In this document: positions 37,738-48,725 of the stretch, one piece after another | Numbering within the stretch: the stretch's first letter is position 1 | How the letters are laid out: each line of letters starts with the position of its first letter | Origin: Epiperipatus broadwayi | Taxonomy: Eukaryota; Onychophora; Udeonychophora; Euonychophora; Peripatidae | Direction: 5' to 3' | DNA length: 64,000 bases | NCBI GenBank assembly: GCA_028023455.1 | Contig: JAQFVV010012419.1 | Coordinates: 1,558,501 to 1,622,500, forward strand | Program-made: the position numbers and the translations under genes | Notes under the pieces: model-generated | The model's input: the letters and a program-made list of their open reading frames with translations, nothing else | Database searches by the model: none | Told to the model about the DNA's origin: nothing

Positions 37738-37857
37738 ACACCACAATATTTTAGATAGTTAACTGATTACAATTAATTTAATTAAGAGAAGTAAATTATA
37801 TTCATAGAGATAAATTCCAGCATGTTTTATACAGATTAATTACTTAATTACACTGTA
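37737..37857 (+). repeat. Flanking duplication, left copy
   Basis: This 121-bp sequence (AACACCACAATATTTTAGAT to CACTGTA) recurs at 41425-41545 with a single visible base difference. The left copy runs into the LTR element and the right copy continues as unoccupied sequence. Confidence 0.9.
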
Positions 37858-39234
37858 GCGTTTTCCGTTTTACTAGACCACTATACGCCCCAAATATATA
37901 TTTGAGCGTGAGTTGATCAAACTGTATCAAGAAAAAAAAGAAAGTTGTATTTCTATTCTTAACACAGCTATTTTTCCTGATCGACTCCGGCCTATTAATT
38001 GATTACGAATTTGTACCATAGACATAAATCAACTTTTAATTTTATTTCCTATGGGCGCCAGGATTCCTAAGAATCCGCTGAAATATGCCGCCAGCACCTC
38101 TCGCAAATTGTAAAACAAAGAAAAATAAAAAGATCCTTTTATAATATTTTTATTTTGTACGGTAATTCTACCGTAATGAGAATTAATATTTTTTTTCGAT
38201 TGTTAGCCCTGGCGTATTGAAACATATTGGCAAAGGTAACTTACACTTAAATCCTATTTCACTAAAATAAATCTAATAACAAAAATAATAACTTCTATTA
38301 ATAACGCACAATAAAAAAAAAGTTGATAAAAGTATAATCTCTTTTATTCTAACAAAATAAAACATTTCTAGGTTAAATATTGTTTAATACTTTGGAGAGA
38401 ACACATTTAATTTAGGTGGAAAATATATAGAAAATATCAATATCATTTAAAATAAGCAAAAAGTTCTTGGTTAATTAAGAGTCTCTCATATAGAAATATA
38501 AAGTCACTATCGGGATTCCTTTTATAGCTATATTTTCACGAGTAGTTTTTTTTTTAACTATTTAACTTGGTCACAATCAGGGTTATTATTCTTAACTTAC
38601 CGGTAAGCTTTGTGAATTCACGAATGTTGTAGCGAACTATGCATAGTTTTCTGTAATAATGAGCTCGGCCGTTCGGTTCTTGCTTGTTCTTGTGGTCCAT
38701 TTCCCAGTTGGTCACGAAGGCTTTTCCTGGGGTACATCATTAGGTCTGATGTTTTCAGGAGCTCCGGTTCACTGCGACATTGCCGAATTCCTTCGGTGAC
38801 GAGTGATCTTGGACATATTAAATGTTATCCAAGACCAACTAGCGAAATAAAACGAACAAGACGCTCCTTCAACCGGATCCCTCCTTTTTATATCCAGTTT
38901 TAGGGCTTCTGCGCATGCTCGTACCATGCCTTTCTAATCTTATACAGTTTTTTAAAATTTTATGTACTAAAGTCTCTATTTTCTTATCAAGTTTTCGGCC
39001 ATGTTTAATTAGCTAGAAATATTTTTCTTTTAGCTTATCTTTTTACTTGCTTTTGGAATTCTTTTTTGTTCTCTCCAATTACGTTATTACTAATTAAAAA
39101 AATATCGAAGAATAATTTAACTTTCATTGTACGCTCTTAACAAAAATTATACTAATCAAAAAAAAATCGAAATTTACTTTTTTAGCTTTTACCAAATGCC
39201 AATATATTTGTAACATATATAAATAAATGTTACA
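37854..39234 (-). repeat. Family B 3' LTR
   Basis: Left repeat, the 3' LTR in element orientation. It carries the same TATA signal (complement of 38885-38892) as the other copy. Confidence 0.88.
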
Positions 39235-39968
39235 ATACCACCAGCGCCGGGAGATGAGAATAAAATAGGGGTTTACACTAATTTTATTCTTAAGTTTTTT
39301 AAATTCATATTCGTATTTTTTTTTCTGTAGTAGCGTGCTGATATATTGTGTAGACTCATTCACAAGCGACGTTCGGCTTTAATGCCCACTTTTAGGTCTA
39401 ACGCGGCGGGAATGGAAAATATTTCAACATTCATCTGTGTCCTATTCGCTTTAGTGTACTATTACTAATAAGAAGCCCAAGTTATAAGCACAAACGAGCG
39501 TTGCTCATCGTTCTGAGTCTTACAGGCCCGTGGCAACTTGGTCCAACTTGATCCGCCTTCCCCTTTATTGGGATCTCTGCTAGAAATAGTCTGACGAGCA
39601 TTTAAAGACGGTCTTATGTTCATATACTGCGGATAAGGACTCGGGGCTATGTTATTCCCCTCTTCAGTAACCGCCTACCCGGTCAAATACTTGTGACTTA
39701 CGTCTACATCAGCCACGATCGTGTTTTTTAGACATATATAAAAAAATATACATATATTTTTTTTTTCTGGAAGTCATATTAAAAAAATATCTTCTTTCAT
39801 ATTTTAATAATCTGGGTTTACTTAGTTTTTTTTTCTTATAATTTTTTTCTTTTTTCAAAAAAATCATAATTTATTTTCCGGCTACAGACATTAAATACTC
39901 AATTTTATGCCGTTTTTAGATTTTCTCAGGTCGTGGTTTTTAAATCGAAGCCCGAGTTGGGTCGCCAT
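39235..39968 (-). other. Family B internal region
   Basis: Non-coding 734 bp. The first about 60 bases after the 5' LTR (minus strand, 39968 downward) match the start of family A's interior: primer site, then CGAT, then AAAACCAC and CCTGAG. This shows the two families share a leader. Confidence 0.75.
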
Positions 39969-41353
39969 TGTAGCGTTTTCCGTTTTACTAGACCACTATA
40001 CGCCCCAAATATATATTTGAGCGTGAGTTGATCAAACTGTATCAAGAAAAAAAAGAAAGTTGTATTTCTATTCTTAACACAGCTATTTTTCCTGATCGAC
40101 TCCGGCCTATTAATTGATTACGAATTTGTACCATAGACATAAATCAACTTTTAATTTTATTTCCTATGGGCGCCAGGATTCCTAAGAATCCGCTGAAATA
40201 TGCCGCCAGCACCTCTCGCAAATTGTAAAACAAAGAAAAATAAAAAGATCCTTTTATAATATTTTTATTTTGTACGGTAATTCTACCGTAATGAGAATTA
40301 ATATTTTTTTTACGATTGTTAGCCCTGGCGTATTGAAACATATTGGCAAAGGTAACTTACACTTAAATCCTATTTCACTAAAATAAATCTAATAACAAAA
40401 ATAATAACTTCTATTAATAACGCACAATAAAAAAAAAGTTGATAAAAGTATAATCTCTTTTATTCTAACAAAATAAAACATTTCTAGGTTAAATATTGTT
40501 TAATACTTTGGAGAGAACACATTTAATTTAGGTGGAAAATATATAGAAAATATCAATATCATTTAAAATAAGCAAAAAGTTCTTGGTTAATTAAGAGTCT
40601 CTCATATAGAAATATAAAGTCACTATCGGGATTCCTTTTATAGCTATATTTTCACGAGTAGTTTTTTTTTAACTATTTAACTTGGTCACAATCAGGGTTA
40701 TTATTCTTAACTTACCGGTAAGCTTTGTGAATTCACGAATGTTGTAGCGAACTATGCATAGTTTTCTGTAATAATGAGCTCGGCCGTTCGGTTCTTGCTT
40801 GTTCTTGTGGTCCATTTCCCAGTTGGTCACGAAGGCTTTTCCTGGGGTACATCATTAGGTCTGATGTTTTCAGGAGCTCCGGTTCACTGCGACATTGCCG
40901 AATTCCTTCGGTGACGAGTGATCTTGGACATATTAAATGTTATCCAAGACCAACTAGCGAAATAAAACGAACAAGACCCTCCTTCAACCGGATCCCTCCT
41001 TTTTATATCCAGTTTTAGGGCTTCTGCGCATGCTCGTACCATGCCTTTCTAATCTTATACAGTTTTTTAAAATTTTATGTACTAAAGTCTCTATTTTCTT
41101 ATCAAGTTTTCGGCCATGTTTAATTAGCTAGAAATATTTTTCTTTTAGCTTATCTTTTTACTTGCTTTTGGAATTCTTTTTTGATTGTTCTCTCCAATTA
41201 CGTTATTACTAATTAAAAAAATATCGAAGAATAATTTAACTTTCATTGTACGCTCTTAACAAAAATTATACTAATCAAAAAAAAATCGAAATTTACTTTT
41301 TTAGCTTTTACCAAATGCCAATATATTTGTAACATATATAAATAAATGTTACA
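39969..41353 (-). repeat. Family B 5' LTR
   Basis: Right repeat, the 5' LTR in element orientation. It begins on the minus strand with the hairpin TGTAACAT...ATGTTACA. Confidence 0.88.
41000..41033 (-). promoter_or_regulatory. Core promoter of family B LTR
   Basis: On the minus strand a GCATGCGCA word (NRF1-like, 41025-41033) is followed about 17 bp later by TATAAAAA (41007-41000). This arrangement fits a pol II promoter in U3 and agrees with the orientation given by the primer-binding site. Confidence 0.55.
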
Positions 41354-41390
41354 ATATATTGGCATATATATATATATATATAAAATATTA

Positions 41391-41424
<34 letters not shown>
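41354..41424. repeat. (TA)n tract at the LTR family B junction
   Basis: Follows the LTR end directly. The first bases (ATATTGGCA) are complementary to TGCCAATAT inside the LTR, making a foldback across the junction. This is a suspicious assembly position. Confidence 0.7.
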
Positions 41425-41426
<2 letters not shown>

Positions 41427-41545
41427 CACCACAATATTTTAGATAATTAACTGATTACAATTAATTTAATTAAGAGAAGTAAATTATATTCATAGAGATA
41501 AATTCCAGCATGTTTTATACAGATTAATTACTTAATTACACTGTA
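41425..41545 (+). repeat. Flanking duplication, right copy
   Basis: Second copy of 37737-37857. After CACTGTA it continues TCAGCTAGC, which looks like the empty insertion site of LTR family B. Confidence 0.9.
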
Positions 41546-42389
41546 TCAGCTAGCTTTAATGTTAAATTTAAAGGTTTAGAAATTGATTAAAAGCTCTGCA
41601 GTTCTTAGAAAGGATGTTACCAATCTTCTTTATTGCAGCTGGAAATTCAGACACATCAGACAGTAGGTGTAGTGGCATTCTTGGTCTCTGGATAGGTTGT
41701 CTAGTTTGAACTATGATCTTCTTGTGGCAGTATGTTAACTGGAAGGTCTCCCATCTCTACATCAATAATAATGGGCCATTAGGCATGTAAAATGGGACTA
41801 GAGATCATCATTTTCCCCTCAGGAAAGTGACAAATCTAACACCTTTCTACTGCACCATGTCAAAAATCAAACTGGTGCAGAGAGTGGTGGCAATGCTTCT
41901 TTAGATTTATATTATACAATATACACAGTTTAAAATATGACTTATTTATATGATTTGCAGATTCCATCATATTTTGTCAACAAAGATGAATCTGTAGCTA
42001 GTAAATCCATTCGCACCCATTTGCCATCTTATATTTTAATTTACAAAATTAATTTAAACTTTTGTTTAAATTTAAAACCTGATATTCTTAAAACAACTTA
42101 GCCACCTTGATTCCCTAAAGACTGAGCAATAGTAAGTATGTTATGGTTCAATAATTCTTGTTTACTATAAAATACATTTTGGGAAAAACATTATTATCAA
42201 AATTAAGATTTTAACTTTTAGATTGCACTATACCAGCACAGGTGTGGTGGGCAAGATTTTTATTTACTACTACTCAGTTTAAAATTATTAGAGAATTTTA
42301 AAATAACATTTCATTATAAATGTATCAGGTGACCCATGGACTTCATACTATATACATGCAATTTTTAATATAAAATACAAATTAGCTCC
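41546..42389. other. Non-repetitive-looking stretch of lower A+T
   Basis: About 41570-41910 is less A+T-rich than its surroundings (e.g. CTGGATAGGTTGTCTAG). No reading frame, element or RNA gene is recognised. It could be unique sequence or an unlisted repeat. Confidence 0.4.
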
Positions 42390-42486
42390 TTTAACAAACT
42401 TTCACAGGACCCACTAGTGTGGAGTAAATTGAAGCCTGTCCATTAAAGTATAAGGTTTGGCTATCTTAATATATATATATATATAA

Positions 42487-42558
<72 letters not shown>

Positions 42559-42960
42559 AAAAAAATAAAGACTTATAAATCCAATAAATAATATAATATT
42601 TCAACCAGAGTCCTCTGGTTGAAATATTATATTATTTATTGGATTTATAAGTCTTTATTTTTTTGTTTTTATATGTATTTCCTTTGGTTAGTTTGTTATA
42701 TATTAATATATATATATATCTGAGCACTTATAGCATATATGTGTAGAGATGGTAATCTGGACCAACTGATGATTGCTGGTTTAGCATGAAATAAGTATAT
42801 TGGTGATTATTTATCTTTTCAACATATACGTGTTCAAGTGTATCAGTGTTATGAGATGGTGTGGAGAGTGGTGGGTCCTGTGAAAGTCTGTGCTCATATA
42901 CCCTACATATTACATATATAAACACAGGTGTATATAATAAGCCTGTGTGTTTCAGTTATC
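42390..42960 (-). repeat. Middle-repetitive family copy interrupted by a PLE-tip-like palindrome
   Basis: 42420-42470 (TTGAAGCCTGTCCATTAAAG, then GGCTATCTTAATAT) and 42725-42960 (TGGACCAACTGATGATTGCT, TTTAGCATGAAAT) are two parts of the family also seen at 50.8, 53.2 and 61.4 kb. They are separated by long (TA)n tracts and by a perfect palindrome. Confidence 0.7.
42555..42668. repeat. Perfect 56-bp palindrome
   Basis: The arm 42555-42610 is the exact reverse complement of 42613-42668, with a 2-base centre. The arm tip AACCAGAG/CTCTGGTT followed by GAAATATTATATT resembles the GAAAC-containing tips of PLEs, so this may be two PLE tips joined head to head. That identity is an inference. Confidence 0.95.
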
Positions 42961-43910
42961 TCATTTAACAAAATAAAATTTATAATTTAAAAGATTTGAT
43001 TTTAAATAAAATATATACACTGTAATATATTAAAACCTATGATATTACAGTCATTTGTTCACATATATATGTGTGGTGATACATATATAACCGTATTGAC
43101 GCTTATATACATGTACTCATAGAGGGTTTAAATCCAGCATAGATGAAGTTATGAGGAAAATAGATGAAATGTATATGAAGTCAGGAATATACCATTTCAG
43201 TATATATACTCATGTATATATATCTGTGCTGAAGATTTGTTAGAATATGGTGGAGTTAATATGAAAGAGGCTCTGATAAAAAGAAAATATATTTATAGTG
43301 CCACAATGTAATGTATCACAGTAAATAATATTTTTCTAGATGTAGAGTAAATTATTTTCAAACATATATATATGTAGTACGTTTTTTTATTATTTAAAGT
43401 ACTAATCCTAAAAACTGACATTGCTAATGTCAATTACAAAAATAACCTACGATGGTGAATAAATTACAAAAATAATCTATATTAATTTCAAATGCTTGGA
43501 AGGGTATGCAAGTAAACACTTTTCTAAGGATTTAGGGAGAGTTTAAAAAACATCAAAAAAAATAGCTCATATTCCATAGTTATCTATCTCCTCTAAGTCC
43601 CCAAGAAGATGCATAAACGTCATTTATAGGACTTACAGATCTTTATTTTATTTGTCTTTGCGTTACTTTTTGTAATAAAAATATTTACAAGTAATTACAT
43701 TTGTGTAAATTCGTGATGTTGGTATATTTGAAATACATTGATATCTTTTATTATTGAAACTCATGTTTTATAATTTACTGAGTTAGTTTGTTCTAATGAT
43801 AAACTTTTTCCATGCTGACACTACTCGGTGAATGTCTAACTAATGTGGAAATGAATTTCAACTATACACAGATATTAATCAGTCATACAAAACACTGGAG
43901 CAGTCAACAG
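42961..43910. other. A+T-rich stretch with a possible repeat scrap
   Basis: Near 43130 the words GGGTTTAAATCCAGC recall the middle-repetitive family. Otherwise nothing is recognised. Confidence 0.45.
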
Positions 43911-44131
43911 TTATAAGTTCTTTATTCCACAAAATATTAAAAGACCAATTCCTTTGTTACATAAAAATGTAATATTAACAGGCATTAAACTATCAACAGA
44001 GATATGGAGAGCCAAATGCTTGATATTTTCTTGCTTACCATTAATGAGTAAAGGTTGTTCATAAAATGCATGCGTAGTAAGAGTATGTGGTCTGAGTTTC
44101 TGCACTGATGGATAGTTGTGAGATAAGAGGA
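43911..44131 (-). other. Candidate host exon, unidentified
   Basis: On the minus strand a pyrimidine-rich tract ending TTTTTATTAG precedes base 44131, an excellent 3' splice site. The frame then encodes SHNYPSVQKLRPHTLTTHAF and so on. A canonical donor, ATG|GTAAGC, follows at 44039/44038, giving a 93-nt exon. The same frame instead stays open to a stop near 43911 with AATAAA just before it, so a terminal exon is also possible. The codon composition is less A+T-biased than the neighbourhood. I recognise no protein family. It could be a chance combination or an exon of a gene with large introns. Confidence 0.3.
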
Positions 44132-44894
44132 CTAATAAAAACAAAAACAAAAATTGAAAATTGTAATTTTTTAAATTTTGAAAATTTTATAACTTTTTTT
44201 TATTAAAAAAAATAGGATTTCGGATTCTAAGCAATCATTCAATTGCAAACTGCATTACATAAATTACGCACATTAAAATGCAATTGTAATTTTGACAGAT
44301 TATTTTTTTTTTTTTACTTTTTCTAAAATCCAATGACTTTTCTTTTTCTGTAATTTATTAAATTCCTCTGACATCTGTCGATTTGTGAACGTAAATAATC
44401 AGATACATTTGTTTTAAACACTTATTTTAACATATATTTAAATGACTGCTTTTCAATAAAACTGCCTCACAAAGAATTTAAGCATTCAGTAGGTATGGTT
44501 GAATTAAACTGATGACTAGTTTCATTTATGTATTAATTTTCTTTTGATTAGTGCAATAATAAAGAGAAATTAGTATCTTTTTTTTTTTCCATTTGTTTTG
44601 ATAATGACAGATTTTAACTTGTTTTAAAAATGGCAGCTCTTAGAAGTCAGCAAATTAATAATATGGAATCAACTGCAAATGAAATAAATCTGGAAATAAA
44701 TTTAGGATTAAAAAAATATTTAAAGTTATTGATTGAATTTATGATACTTTCATTAACTCATCTTTAAACTTTCATGAAAGTGTCTTTCCATTATATTCAG
44801 TTAGTTCTTAACTAACTTAAACCCAACTTATACAAAAACGAACATATATAAGCACTTTTGATGTTTATAAAATGCAAATATTTCAAAACACTTG
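44132..44894. other. A+T-rich stretch without identifiable genes
   Basis: Nothing recognised. Confidence 0.5.
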
Positions 44895-45043
44895 ATCTCA
44901 CATTATCACCATTTCTTATGCTTGTTCACAACTGTTATTAAAACAAGCAGAATTCTCCATACAGTAGTGCCACTTACTGCAAGCCAGAGTAGTCAATGGG
45001 TGCCAGAAGGCTTATGCATAAAAGCTCTATCTAGTGCCTACTC

Positions 45044-45102
45044 ATCCAATATCCCCATACTAGTTTCAGACTTATGGCCTTTGTCAATGAGGAGCCTTGG
45101 AT
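45044..45102 (-). ncRNA. Type I hammerhead ribozyme, core mutated
   Basis: On the minus strand helix I is perfect: TCCTCA/TGGGGA and ATCCAA/TTGGAT around a GGC/TA internal loop. Helix III is the palindrome ACTAGT and the cleavage base is A. The core reads TTGACAA instead of CTGANGA, so C3 and G8 are changed, and GAAA is intact. Helix II is GGC/GTC with loop CATAA. Loss of G8 should abolish cleavage. Confidence 0.72.
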
Positions 45103-45696
45103 CTGAGAGCATTGCACCTAGATGTTAGGATCTAATGCAACTCTCCAGCAGCCACCTTTTATCTCTACTTAACTACAAAAATATGAGAATAAAAATTGAA
45201 AACATAATATTTTCAATCCAAACTCATTAGCTTATGTAGTCATATAAGTCTGAAATCAGTTCAGTACCCATACATTTTGGTGTCTTTGGTTCTTTAATAA
45301 CTATAGCCACCAATATCCTATTAGGCAGGATTGATATTAAACCAGTAAACATCACATGATCACCATTTCTTATACTTGCTTATAACTGCTATTAAAACAG
45401 GCAGAACTCTCCATACAGTAGTGCCACTCAGTGATTATGTGATGTTTAGCAGTTTAATACCAATCCTTCCCAATAGGATATTGGTGGCTATGGTTATTAA
45501 AGTGCCAAAGACACCAAAATGTATGGGTATTAAACTGAGTTCAGGCTTATTTCAGACTTATATGACAATATGAGCCTACATGCTTGGATTGAAGATATTA
45601 TTCAATTTTATTCTCATAGTTTTGTAGTTAAGTAGAGATAAAGGTGGATGCTGGAAGAATGCATTAGATCCCAAGATCTAGGTGCATTGCTCTCAG

Positions 45697-45755
45697 ATCT
45701 AAGGCTCCTCATTGATGAAAGCCACAAGCTAGAAACTAGTCTAGGGATATTGGAT
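45697..45755 (+). ncRNA. Type I hammerhead ribozyme, one core change
   Basis: The core TTGATGA has C3 changed to T; GAAA is intact. Helix II is AGC/GCT with loop CACAA. Helix III is ACTAGT and the cleavage base is C45741. Helix I has one mismatch next to the cleavage site; its outer part ATCTAA/TTGGAT pairs with one wobble. Confidence 0.74.
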
Positions 45756-45870
45756 GAGTAGGCACTAGATAGGAATTTTATGCACAAGCCTTCTGGCATC
45801 CATTGATTACTCTGGCTTGCACTGAGTGGCACTACTGTTTGGAGAGGTTTGCCTGTTTTAAAACAATTGA

Positions 45871-46300
45871 TTCTATAATTCAGTCACAGTTCTCAGGAGT
45901 TGTTTGCTTAAAGTTCATTTTAATTTATTTAAAGAAACATTTTCGTTTTTAACATAATGTGATATACATGGGAATTCAACTTCCACAAAAATTCAACTTA
46001 TGTAAGATGTTGTGATACACTTTATTTAAATAAACAGAGGAATGCAAGTGTATTTCCTGAAAATTTACTATATAAATGCACACTTTTATCAAACGTAACA
46101 TCTTTCAGTAAATACATAGCTGGGCATAGTTTGCTGCAGGGGTAGCATGAAGAATTGGGCTTGTAGATTTATAGGTTATGCATAGTTCTAACTCTCTAGA
46201 ATCCGAATTTCTTGTGAACTCTTGAGCAATAAAATTATTCGACTATTTATTAAATATACAAATTATTAATTTGTCAGCTGCACTCCAAGTTTAAAATGAT
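45871..46300. other. A+T-rich stretch without identifiable genes
   Basis: Nothing recognised. Confidence 0.5.
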
Positions 46301-48130
46301 ATGATCTTAGAAAATAGATCACACAAAAAATCGATGTTTTTTAGATATCTAGTATGCATACAAAATTTCAATGGCTGTCTTAGGAGCTTGAAAATTGTCA
46401 CATTACCAAAGCATGTAATTAATGACCTTAAGGATTATATTATAAATAAATCTATTTCTGAGCTCACTAAAAATGATAGTGGTTGTTTTTATGATAATGA
46501 TCGGATTATTAATGACTTGATTAAAGCATTTTCTGACATTAAATAATAGAGATTTAAAGTCAAAAAATTCAATAATTGCCAAGAAAGTTTAAAATGATTA
46601 GTGAATTAAAACTACAAAAAAGATGCAGACATTTATTGATCATCATCACTCTACATTTTTTTGATGGACTGAAAACAACATACGAACTTGAGAAGCAGTA
46701 TTTCATCCTATTAAAGCTAAAAATGGCACTCTCTTATATCATAACAATAATAGTTTAAAGAGATGAAAGGATGATTTTAATCATCTCTTCAATAGTAGTA
46801 CAAGAATTGTGATGATATCCATTTCATATATTCATTTATATTTGAATATAGTTTAGTAAAATTAAAACAGATTATTAAAATAAAAAGATGTCCTCTTGAA
46901 ATACTTACTGTAAAGAGGGTTTAGTCTCTGTGTAAGATTTCAAATAAAGTATTCGTATGTTAACTTCAAAAATATTGGACTTTTTAAAGGAATATATGGA
47001 CCCATGAAGTTGTGCTCCTTTATCTTAAAGAAGCTATTGTTGTTCAAATTTTTAAAAACAAAAGAAGTAGACAAAATGACAATAATTATCATTGAATATC
47101 ATTATTAACCACTGCAGAAATGGTATTTTCAAAAATTTTGTTAAATATCCTGCTTTCATTCATAGATGCGTGATTACCAAAGACAATGTAATTTTAGAGA
47201 CCCAGGAAATTGTCAAGAATGGAGGAGTAATTTATATATTGTTTATTGTTTGGGTCTACACTTTTGATTTAATTAATGATATGTCTGACAATTGAAATTT
47301 TAAACTGGATTCCAAGAGATTGTAAAAGACCCAGAAAGAGACCACATGTGAGATGGATGGATGAAATAAGAAAGTGTGCAGGGGTGATGTGGAGAAGAGA
47401 AGCTAAAGATAGGAAAAGATAGATTGAACTTGGAGAGACCTTCATCCTGCAGTAGAGTGATAATTTTTGATGATGATGATGATGTCTATGGCATTTTTTG
47501 AAATTAATTGGTTGTCAATAAAAAATTATTTATATTATAGCTTCTACATAATGACATAAGAAGAAATATTTCTACTACAGATAAAAAATCTGAGGTATTT
47601 GAAATGAAAATTGGTGTTAAAAAAAGTATGTGTACTTGCTCTAACATTGTTTTCAATTTTTATGACATTGGCCTTTGGAATTGTTTATAGACAGATTAAT
47701 CAAACAGGGATTAAAATGTGATACAAATTTGTTGGTGAAATAAAAATGAAAACAAAAAACTATTTCTTGGATTCTGGATTTACAATATGTATATGATTAT
47801 GTCATTTTTTCTAAATGCCAAAGACAATTTACAGAATGTACTTAATGTCATGTATAAGATTCTGTTTTATTTGCTGCTTCTGTTTTTTAATGGGTTAAAT
47901 GAAAGGGTGATTTATCGCAAGGAATCATGTAATGAAATTAAGTTAACTATTAAGGGAGTTGATATTCTACCCAATTTACTGAATGAAAGAAAGATGATGT
48001 GGACCCCCTATGAACACAGTATAAATGGATTAAAAACTTTATATAGTTTATTAAATGGAAAAGACAATGCTTGTAAAATTTATCAAATGTTACATAATTT
48101 AACATTATTTGATATTGGCACAAAGTAAAT
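46301..48130 (+). pseudogene. LINE remnant, RT domain, split by an RTE insertion
   Basis: Scattered frames spell a LINE protein in order: FFDGLKTTY near 46657 (segment before RT); KEAIVVQIFKNKRSRQ then NYHxISLLTTAEMVFSKILL near 47025-47150 (RT motif with YRGISLLSTAGKVFAKILL pattern); FDLIN near 47270 (motif A with the catalytic Asp); LWHFLKLIGC after 47490; KLHNDMRRNIS near 47550; and a decayed GVKQGCVLAPTLF and YADD at about 47610 and 47775. NAKDNLQNVLNVMY follows in the frame at 47787. An RTE fragment sits between motif A and LWHFL. Many stops and frameshifts make it inactive. Whether 46301-46546 (81 residues, unassigned) belongs to it is uncertain. Confidence 0.8.
47287..47481 (+). mobile_element. 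RTE-like LINE, short 3' fragment nested in another LINE
   Basis: Matches the last about 200 bp of the RTE copy at 57.37-57.57 kb, starting GACAATTGAAATTTTAAACT and ending in the GAT-repeat tail. ATGTCT occurs on both sides (47281-47286 and 47482-47487), a plausible short target duplication. The surrounding LINE resumes its reading order across the insertion. Confidence 0.88.
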
Positions 48131-48725
48131 TTAAAAGTTTCGGATGTGCTAATAAGAATTTTAAAAATAAGAAATGAATTTAAAGTGAGTGATTTATATA
48201 TTTACACTCTCACTTCTAGACCCTTAAGATTGCCTCATATAGTTACATTTGAGTTTGGAAATAAGATGGCCACTCTTATTTTGCTAAAGTCTCTATCTTG
48301 TGGCTGTAGTGAGAATATTCTTGCAGATTAAACACTAATGTTTAACTGCTTGTGAGGAAAGAATGATTACTTTCTATAGTTATATCACAGTATAAAATAC
48401 AATACTTGTCAAATATTACAAAATTTAACATTGTTTAAAATTAATAAAAAGTAAATTTAAACATTTCTGAAGTGTATAATAATAATATTAAAAATAAGAA
48501 ATGGATTTAAAGTGAATGATTTATAAATTCATTCTCTCACTTCTAGAACACTGATGATTGGCTCATATAACTACATTTGAGTTCAGAAATAAGATGACTT
48601 CCCTTATTTCATTACAATCTCTATCTTGTGGCTGATGCAAGAGCATCCTTGCAGATTGAACACCAGAGTTTGATGATACTTGTGAGGAAAGGTTGATTAA
48701 TTTCTATACTTTGTTAAATCTGTTT
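48075..48725. repeat. Tandem dimer of a ~330-bp unit
   Basis: Two diverged copies with a period of about 330 bp, e.g. AATAAGAAATG at 48164 and 48494, CTATCTTGTGGCTG in both, and GCTTGTGAGGAAAG/ACTTGTGAGGAAAG. Words such as AATTTAAAGTGA and CACTCTCA relate it to the 336-bp family at 58.3 and 60.1 kb. The plus frame 48146-48331 is a shadow of it. Confidence 0.82.

Larger units (their letters stand above)
37854..41353 (-). mobile_element. Non-coding LTR retrotransposon, family B
   Basis: Near-identical direct repeats 37854-39234 and 39969-41353 (about 1.38 kb) flank a 734-bp interior. On the minus strand the LTR starts TGTAACA and ends CGCTACA. It is followed, after one base, by a primer-binding site TGGCGACCCAACTCGGGC, so the right repeat is the 5' LTR. 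The site resembles the complement of the tRNA-Lys 3' end (TGGCG-CCCAACG...). No gag, pol or env frame is present. Only a handful of differences separate the two LTRs, so the insertion is young. Expected short target duplications are not found; instead a 121-bp flank is repeated on both sides, which may be an assembly effect. Confidence 0.92.
44895..45870. mobile_element. Retrozyme-like units, head-to-head inverted pair
   Basis: From 44895 to about 45430 the family runs on the minus strand for slightly more than one unit: CACCATTTCTTAT recurs at 44907 and 45361, a period of 454 bp. From about 45430 to 45870 the family runs on the plus strand. The two parts form a giant foldback. Each part contains one 59-nt hammerhead segment. 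No coding capacity is present. The family words GGCACTAGAT, CACAAGCCTTCTGGCATCC and GTAGTGCCACT are shared with the 13.3 and 53.7 kb loci. Confidence 0.8.

Noticed and set aside
39124-41434. Minus-strand frames in the family B LTRs (KAKKVNFDFFLISIIFVKSVQ type)
   Set aside because: They are LTR sequence read by chance and extend into a TA microsatellite.
48075-48725. Complete hammerhead ribozyme at CTGATGA (about 48551)
   Set aside because: CTGATGA, a stem and GAAA occur in order, but helix I cannot form with the flanking sequence, and the sister unit has CTTAAGA. I keep it only as part of the branched-fold finding.
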